Below are positions 1-5,348 of a stretch of 5,348 nucleotides of DNA, piece by piece (position 1 is the first letter of the stretch; every line of letters starts with the position of its first letter). The notes beneath the pieces are model-generated. The model saw only the letters and a list, made by a program, of their open reading frames with translations, did not search any database and was not told the DNA's origin. The DNA lies in assembly GCA_026997055.1 (NCBI GenBank), contig JALWJU010000631.1, forward strand, positions 3,577-8,924, written 5' to 3'. The position numbers were made by a program, and so were the translations under genes. Source of the stretch: Paracoccaceae bacterium (GTDB lineage Bacteria > Pseudomonadota > Alphaproteobacteria > Rhodobacterales > Rhodobacteraceae).

Positions 1-783
1 CTTGAGATAGGTGCCGATCTTGTTGCACACATCCCCGTGCGCCGTGGTGCGGTCGGTGCCGACGATCACCAGATCCACAGCCCCGTGCTGCATCAGGTGG
101 CCGCCGGCATTGTCCACGATCAGGTGATGCGGGATGGCGTGGGAGTTCATCTCCCAGGCGGTGAGCAGCGCGCCCTGGTTGCGCGGGCGGGTCTCGTCCA
201 CCCAGACATGGATCGGGATGCCGGCCTCCACCGCGTGATACATGGGGCTGGTGGCGGTGCCCCAGTCCACGGTGGCGAGCCAGCCGGCATTGCAGTGGGT
301 GAGGATGTTCACGGGCTCGCCCGGCGCCTTCTTCGCCGCTATTTCTCGAATGATTTCAAGCCCGTGGACGCCGATCATCCGGTTGATCTCCACGTCCTCG
401 TCGCAGATCTCGAGCGCCCGGCGGTGGGCCGCTTCGGCGCGCTCGGCTTCCGGGAGCGGGCGCAGGAGCGAGCGCATCTCGTCGAGTGCCCAGCGCAGGT
501 TGATCGCCGTGGGGCGGGTGGCGTGGAGCTCCTCCCAGGCTTCGTCGAGATTGGCATCCGAGGGGTCGCGCTTCATCTCTTCGGCGATGGCGTGGGCCGC
601 GGTGGCCCCGATCAGCGGCGCGCCGCGCACCCACATGTCGCGGATCGCATCGGCGAAATCCTTGCGCGTCACCAGGTCCACCACGCGAAATTCGTGCGGC
701 AGCCAGCGCTGGTCGATGATCTGCACCCGTCCGCTCGCATCGTCATACCAGATCGAGCGATAATGTCTGTCGCCTACCTTCAT
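1..783 (-). CDS. mtnA: S-methyl-5-thioribose-1-phosphate isomerase (MtnA), C-terminal part cut by window edge
   Basis: Cytosolic aldose-ketose isomerase of the eIF2B-alpha/MtnA family; it converts 5-methylthioribose-1-phosphate to 5-methylthioribulose-1-phosphate. The 261 codons seen here run open to base 1. Family proteins are about 350-370 residues, so roughly 90-110 residues lie outside. Visible motifs are RGAPLIGA (53-60), TRPTAINL (89-96), THCNAG (162-167) with the expected catalytic Cys164, VDETRPRNQGA (195-205), and GTDRTTAHGDVCNKIGTY (242-259) with the expected catalytic Asp244. Around the active site it reads NAGWLATVDWGTATSP, unlike the commoner NAGALATAGYGTALG, so it belongs to a diverged subgroup. 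The start is set by GAGGGA (795-790) six bases upstream and by a 4-base ATGA overlap with the mtnK stop, which implies translational coupling. The same fold includes ribose-1,5-bisphosphate isomerase, but the adjacent kinase and the motifs favour MtnA. The enzyme may also accept 5-deoxyribose-1-phosphate, as known for MtnA in 5'-deoxyadenosine salvage. Confidence 0.95.
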   Translation of the reverse strand, partial: MKVGDRHYRSIWYDDASGRVQIIDQRWLPHEFRVVDLVTRKDFADAIRDMWVRGAPLIGATAAHAIAEEMKRDPSDANLDEAWEELHATRPTAINLRWALDEMRSLLRPLPEAERAEAAHRRALEICDEDVEINRMIGVHGLEIIREIAAKKAPGEPVNILTHCNAGWLATVDWGTATSPMYHAVEAGIPIHVWVDETRPRNQGALLTAWEMNSHAIPHHLIVDNAGGHLMQHGAVDLVIVGTDRTTAHGDVCNKIGTYLK

Positions 784-2066
784 GCCCAGTCCCTCTTTTC
801 GATTGCCCGGGCCAGCGAAAGCACGCTGTCCATGCCGGCAAATTCTCCACGCCCCACCGCCAGCGCCCGCGCCAGCACGAGCCCGCGCCCCTCGCAGGAA
901 GCGCGCAGGGCCTCGTCCTCTATCCTGTCGTTTTCGGCGATATGTGCAAGGCTCAGCGTGCGGCGGATGATCTCGATGCCGGCAAAGCCCAGCGTGTCGC
1001 GCCAGATATGGGCGAGGCGCCGGGCGAGCGCCTGTTCGGCGCCCAGATGGTCGCCCTGATCCTCGAACAGGCTCGCCTGATAGAGGATGCCCTTGCGCTC
1101 GCTGCGCCAGAGCCGGCTGAACTCGGCCGCGAACACCTCCCAGATTTCGCCGATCACGCCAAGGATCCACTCCTGATAATCCCGGCGCGCCGCGTCATCG
1201 GCGATATGGCCGGGCATGGCGTAATAGGCCATGAAGAAATTGGCCATCAGCATGCCGATATCGAAGCCCATCGGCCCGTAGGTGGCGAATTCGGGGTCGA
1301 TCACCCGGGTTTCGCGCTCGGTCACCATGATCGAGCCGGTATGCAGGTCGCCGTGCAGCATGGTTTCGGCATTGCTGGCAAAGGCGGCCTTGAGCTCCTG
1401 GGCGGCGATCTTGAGGTCGCTGTCGGCGCGCAGGCTGGCCACCAGCGGATCGAGGCCGGGCGTGTGGTGATTCATCTCCGCATCGAAGTAAGGGTCGGAA
1501 AAGACGAGGTTTTCCGTGATGTCGCAGAGCTCCACATTGCCGAGAAACAGCGCCGCGTCGGCCTTGCGCCCGGCCGTGTCCATACCGAGATCGGAGCCGC
1601 GAAACAGCGTGCGGGCGCAGAATTCTCCCATCCGCCGCGCAAGCCCCTCGATGCGCTCGCCCGCCATCAGCTTGTGGCGCAGGATCACATGCGGGCTGAG
1701 GAACTCCATCACGATCAGCGCCTGGTCCTCGTCGAAGTGATAGACCTCGGGCACCGAGCCCGGGTCGCGCGCGGCCTGGCGGATCAGGGCGTGATACTCG
1801 AAGAAGGCGCGCCTGAGCGGCAGCGGCCAGGCGTCGCCGACGAGGCGCACATAGGGCAGGGCCTGCTTGACGATCACCGCGCCCTGATCGGAGCGCACGA
1901 TGAAGACCAGGTTCAGGTTGCCGTCGCCCACTTCGGCCACGTCCCAGCGGTCGGTGTCGCCGCCCAGCTTGCCGGTGATCGCGCCGACGCTGCCCAGCCG
2001 TGCGGCCAGGGTCTCGGTGGTCAGCGGTTCGTATGCGGTGCCTGCGGTCTCTGCCCTGTTGGCCAT
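780..2066 (-). CDS. mtnK: 5-methylthioribose kinase (MtnK)
   Basis: Cytosolic ATP-dependent kinase that phosphorylates 5-methylthioribose at C1, giving the substrate of the next gene, mtnA. It has 428 residues; family members are around 400-430. It belongs to the aminoglycoside-phosphotransferase/choline-kinase-like superfamily. Visible elements are the glycine-rich nucleotide loop GDGNLNLVF (48-56), VIVKQALPYVR (64-74) with the likely ATP-binding Lys67, the catalytic loop HGDLHTGS (238-245) with Asp240, the metal-binding DPEF (257-260), and then YGPMGFDIGMLMANF (263-277). The frame opens 7 codons further upstream at 2087. ATG 2066 is preferred because GGGAGG lies five bases before it, whereas the upstream ATG has no spaced ribosome site and would leave a leader of only a few bases after the TATAAT at 2105-2100. 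The gene is first in a minus-strand operon, overlaps mtnA by 4 bases, and diverges from an ABC sugar importer with which it probably shares an operator. Confidence 0.95.
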   Translation of the reverse strand: MANRAETAGTAYEPLTTETLAARLGSVGAITGKLGGDTDRWDVAEVGDGNLNLVFIVRSDQGAVIVKQALPYVRLVGDAWPLPLRRAFFEYHALIRQAARDPGSVPEVYHFDEDQALIVMEFLSPHVILRHKLMAGERIEGLARRMGEFCARTLFRGSDLGMDTAGRKADAALFLGNVELCDITENLVFSDPYFDAEMNHHTPGLDPLVASLRADSDLKIAAQELKAAFASNAETMLHGDLHTGSIMVTERETRVIDPEFATYGPMGFDIGMLMANFFMAYYAMPGHIADDAARRDYQEWILGVIGEIWEVFAAEFSRLWRSERKGILYQASLFEDQGDHLGAEQALARRLAHIWRDTLGFAGIEIIRRTLSLAHIAENDRIEDEALRASCEGRGLVLARALAVGRGEFAGMDSVLSLARAIEKRDWA

Positions 2067-2099
2067 GCGCCCCTCCCGTAACGCCATCCTCGGTGCAGC

Positions 2100-2125
2100 A
2101 TTATAAAGCGCGGATCAATTGTCAA
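2100..2125 (-). promoter_or_regulatory. Putative mtnKA promoter
   Basis: A perfect -10 hexamer TATAAT reads on the minus strand at 2105-2100. TTGACA lies at 2125-2120, only 14 bases upstream, shorter than the usual 16-18. The hexamers at normal spacing (such as TATTGA, 2127-2122) are poor, so the promoter may need an activator or use a weak -35. Transcription starting near 2093 would give a leader of about 27 bases before the ATG at 2066, which supports that start codon. Confidence 0.55.
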
Positions 2126-2139
2126 TACATGTTGACAAT
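2118..2139. promoter_or_regulatory. Perfect inverted repeat, probable operator for a shared transcription factor
   Basis: The arms ATTGTCAA (2118-2125) and TTGACAAT (2132-2139) are exact reverse complements around the 6-bp spacer TACATG. Each arm contains TTGACA on its outward-reading strand (2125-2120 minus, 2132-2137 plus), so the repeat may double as the -35 region of both divergent promoters. A dimeric repressor bound here would block both directions. The ATTGT...ACAAT ends resemble sites of GntR-type regulators, but the family cannot be decided from the site alone and no regulator gene is in the window. Confidence 0.7.
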
Positions 2140-2160
2140 AGTTATTTCGCGGATAACACT
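2132..2160 (+). promoter_or_regulatory. Putative promoter of the ABC importer operon
   Basis: The consensus -35 hexamer TTGACA (2132-2137) sits in the right arm of the inverted repeat. At 16-17 bases spacing the -10 candidates are TAACAC or AACACT (2154-2160), each only a 3-of-6 match. Transcription from near 2167 would leave a very short leader directly before the ribosome site at 2169. The -35 is convincing; the -10 is weak. Confidence 0.35.
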
Positions 2161-2168
2161 TGCCGTCA

Positions 2169-2177
2169 AGGGAGAGG
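2169..2177 (+). promoter_or_regulatory. Ribosome binding site deciding the ATPase start
   Basis: The purine run AGGGAGAGG ends seven bases before ATG 2185. It selects this ATG over the TTG at 2119 that opens the same frame, which would place 22 extra codons across the operator and promoter. Confidence 0.8.
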
Positions 2178-2184
2178 TGCGACC

Positions 2185-3723
<1,539 letters not shown>

Positions 3724-3743
3724 CAGGCAATCAGGGAAACGCA

Positions 3744-4820
3744 ATGAACGCAATGCAGGACAAGGCCGCCGCCGCCGGCTCCGGCTCCGGCGAGAGCACG
3801 AAAGTCTCGGGCGGGCGCAGCGCCACCGATCTGGCGATCCGCTACGGCTTTCTGACCCTGCTGGCGGGGCTGCTGGTCTTTTTCTCGGTGTTTACCGAAG
3901 GCTTCTTCAGCCCGTTCTCGGCGGTGTTCATCTTCCAGTCGGTGGCGATCACCGGCATCCTCGCGCTCGGGGTGACCTTCACCCTGGTGGTGGACGGCTT
4001 CGATCTCTCGATCGGCTCCACGGCCACCTCGGCGCTGATGCTCTCGGCCTACATGATGGTGGTGCTGGAGCAGGGCGCGGTAGTGGCTGTGCTGGCCTGC
4101 CTGCTCATGGGAGCTTTCATCGGCCTGGTCAACGGGCTTCTGATCGTCAAGACAAGGGTGCCCGACCTGCTGGCGACGCTTGGGATGATGTTCCTTCTGA
4201 TCGGGCTTCAGCGCATCCCCACCGAGGGCCGTTCGATCTCTACCGGCATGGTCCTGCCCAGCGGGGAGAAGGCCAATGGCGTCTTCGACCCGGCCTTCCT
4301 GTGGCTGGGGCGGCACAAGTTCGACTTCATCATCCCCAACTTGATCCCGGTCTCGGTGGTGATCTTCGTGATCGTCGCGGTGCTGGTCTGGGTGTTTCTC
4401 GAAAAGACCCGCCACGGCCGCCTGATGTATGCGATCGGCTCCAATGCCCGCGCCGCCGCGCTCGCCGGCACCAATGTCAACCGCTACAAGATCATGGCCT
4501 ATATCTTCTCCGGGGTGCTGGCCTCGGTGGGCGGCATCCTGCTCTCGGCGCGGCTGGGGCGCGGCGACATCGCCTCGGGCAACAACCTGCTGCTCGACAG
4601 CGTGGCCGCCGCGCTGATCGGCTTCGCGGTGCTGGGGGCCGCCAAGCCCAATGCCTTCGGCACCGCCATCGGCGCGCTCTTCGTCGGCATCCTGCTGCAG
4701 GGGCTGACGATGATGAACGCGCCCTACTACACACAGGATTTCGTCAAGGGGGTCGTGCTCGTCGTCGCCCTGGTATTCACCTTCGTGCTGACCGGCCGGC
4801 GCGCGGGCGCACATCACTGA
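3744..4820 (+). CDS. Sugar ABC importer permease, RbsC-type (BPD_transp_2 family)
   Basis: Inner-membrane permease forming the channel, expected as a homodimer; 358 residues. A Gly/Ser-rich cytoplasmic N-terminus (about 1-30) precedes many hydrophobic spans, including about 35-55, 65-83, 93-108, 112-135, 143-155, 200-219, 250-267, 285-300, 304-322 and 334-350. Conserved family stretches are LGVTFTLVVDGFDLSIGS (75-92), where the Asp-Leu-Ser segment is typical of RbsC/XylH relatives, and AIGSNARAAALAG (230-242), the cytoplasmic EAA-like loop that contacts the ATPase. The chosen start has AGGGA (3733-3737) six bases before it. An in-frame GTG at 3720 overlaps the ATPase stop as GTGA and would add 8 residues, but lacks an equally good ribosome site. 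An ATG at 3753 is a further alternative. The ligand cannot be told from the permease alone. Confidence 0.94.
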   Translation: MNAMQDKAAAAGSGSGESTKVSGGRSATDLAIRYGFLTLLAGLLVFFSVFTEGFFSPFSAVFIFQSVAITGILALGVTFTLVVDGFDLSIGSTATSALMLSAYMMVVLEQGAVVAVLACLLMGAFIGLVNGLLIVKTRVPDLLATLGMMFLLIGLQRIPTEGRSISTGMVLPSGEKANGVFDPAFLWLGRHKFDFIIPNLIPVSVVIFVIVAVLVWVFLEKTRHGRLMYAIGSNARAAALAGTNVNRYKIMAYIFSGVLASVGGILLSARLGRGDIASGNNLLLDSVAAALIGFAVLGAAKPNAFGTAIGALFVGILLQGLTMMNAPYYTQDFVKGVVLVVALVFTFVLTGRRAGAHH

Positions 4821-4837
4821 CATTCACTGGAAACCAT

Positions 4838-4844
4838 GGGAGGA
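4838..4844 (+). promoter_or_regulatory. Strong ribosome binding site for the binding-protein gene
   Basis: GGGAGGA lies six bases upstream of ATG 4851, in the 30-base gap after the permease stop. It is the closest match to the consensus among the plus-strand genes, which fits the need for more binding protein than membrane components. Confidence 0.8.
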
Positions 4845-4850
4845 TCCGCA

Positions 4851-5348
4851 ATGAAAATCACCAGAAGACTGGCTCTCGGGCTCGCCGGCGGCATCGCCGC
4901 GCTGGCCACCGGACTGGGCGGCGCCCTTGCCGGCGAGATGACCGCACCCTTCGACAATCCGGGCGAGGTGAAGATCGCGCTGGTGCGCTATCTCTCCACC
5001 GGCGACTTCTTCCAGGCCTATCTCTCGGGGGTCGAGGCCCAGGCCGCGGCGCTGGGCGTGGATCTGCGGGTGTTCGACAGCCGCCAGGACGCCGCCCTTC
5101 AGGCCGACATGGTGGACCAGGCCATCGCGCTGGGGGTGGACGGGATCATCATCCAGCACGGGCTTACCGAGAGCATGCAGGACGCCGCCCAGCGGGCGCT
5201 GGATGCGGGGATCAAGGTCGTGGCCTTCGACGTGAACGTGGAAAACGACGCGATCCCGCAGATCGAGCAGTCCGACCGCGACCTGGCGCGCCTGGCGCTG
5301 GAGCAGGCGATCAAGGACAATGGCGAGAGCTGGAAGGCGGGCTATGTC
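4851..5348 (+). CDS. Periplasmic sugar-binding protein of the ABC importer, C-terminal part cut by window edge
   Basis: Secreted receptor that delivers the sugar to the permease; Peripla_BP_4/RbsB family. 166 codons are visible, about half of a usual protein of 310-340 residues. The N-terminus is a classic signal peptide: KITRR, a hydrophobic core, then ALA followed by GE, so cleavage after residue 27 is likely. No lipobox Cys is present. The mature part aligns by eye with mature E. coli RbsB without gaps (this residue = RbsB number + 38) from the ligand-loop Phe53-Phe54 (RbsB F15-F16) to Asp127 (D89). Three other ribose contacts differ: Gly51 for N13, Gln102 for N64 and Val128 for R90. The fold is therefore clear, but the ligand is probably not ribose held in the RbsB manner. 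The divergent mtnKA genes make 5-methylthioribose or 5-deoxyribose the leading candidates (inference). It is the third gene of the importer operon. Confidence 0.93.
   Translation, partial: MKITRRLALGLAGGIAALATGLGGALAGEMTAPFDNPGEVKIALVRYLSTGDFFQAYLSGVEAQAAALGVDLRVFDSRQDAALQADMVDQAIALGVDGIIIQHGLTESMQDAAQRALDAGIKVVAFDVNVENDAIPQIEQSDRDLARLALEQAIKDNGESWKAGYV

Larger units (their letters stand above)
2067..2184. promoter_or_regulatory. Shared divergent control region between mtnKA and the ABC importer operon
   Basis: This 118-bp stretch has no gene of its own. It is markedly more AT-rich (about 2100-2160) than the flanking genes, as expected for promoters. It contains the mtnK ribosome site, a TATAAT box on the minus strand, a perfect inverted repeat, a possible plus-strand promoter, and the ribosome site of the ATPase gene. 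The leaders are too short to hold a SAM or other riboswitch. That both transcription units start from here is inferred from gene orientation and the motifs. Confidence 0.85.

Noticed and set aside
37..1059. Long open plus-strand frame opposite mtnA and the end of mtnK
   Set aside because: It runs across two overlapping real genes on the other strand and has no protein-like motifs. MtnA motifs on the minus strand explain the region.
942..2081. Long open plus-strand frame opposite mtnK (about 380 codons)
   Set aside because: Composition is typical of an antisense shadow in GC-rich DNA. The minus strand encodes a complete MtnK.
2067..2184. SAM or other methionine-linked riboswitch upstream of mtnK or the importer
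   Set aside because: The predicted leaders are only about 20-30 bases, far too short for a SAM aptamer, and no conserved aptamer core is visible.

Overview
This is a GC-rich window whose codon use and gene style suggest an alphaproteobacterium, plausibly Rhodobacterales or Rhizobiales. No marker gene fixes the taxon. It holds five protein genes in two divergent operons, with one compact shared control region between them.

Left arm (minus strand, positions 1-2066). mtnK (methylthioribose kinase) is followed by mtnA (methylthioribose-1-phosphate isomerase). They share an ATGA stop/start overlap, and mtnA runs off the left edge after 261 codons. mtnA is an uninterrupted minus-strand frame from position 783 to position 1 with no stop inside the window.

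Centre (2067-2184). The 118-bp divergent intergenic region carries a perfect 8-bp inverted repeat with a 6-bp spacer (2118-2139). Each arm contains a TTGACA hexamer, one reading outward on each strand. A perfect TATAAT lies on the mtnK side. The simplest reading is one operator for a local sugar-type regulator that controls import and catabolism together. The regulator gene is not in the window.

Right arm (plus strand, 2185-5348). A ribose-type (CUT2) ABC importer is encoded in order: a double-domain ATPase, a permease of the RbsC/BPD_transp_2 family, and a secreted periplasmic sugar-binding protein cut by the right edge.

Working model (inference). The transporter imports a 5-modified ribose, most likely 5-methylthioribose and possibly 5-deoxyribose. 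MtnK phosphorylates it at C1, and MtnA isomerises the product to the ribulose-1-phosphate. The product could then enter the methionine salvage pathway or an aldolase (DHAP) shunt; the next gene, beyond the left edge, would tell which. The binding protein aligns without gaps to the N-terminal lobe of RbsB, yet three of its six known ribose-contact positions in that lobe differ, so plain ribose is a poor guess for the ligand.

The window holds no RNA gene, mobile element, CRISPR array or clear terminator. No stretch longer than 118 bases lacks a gene.
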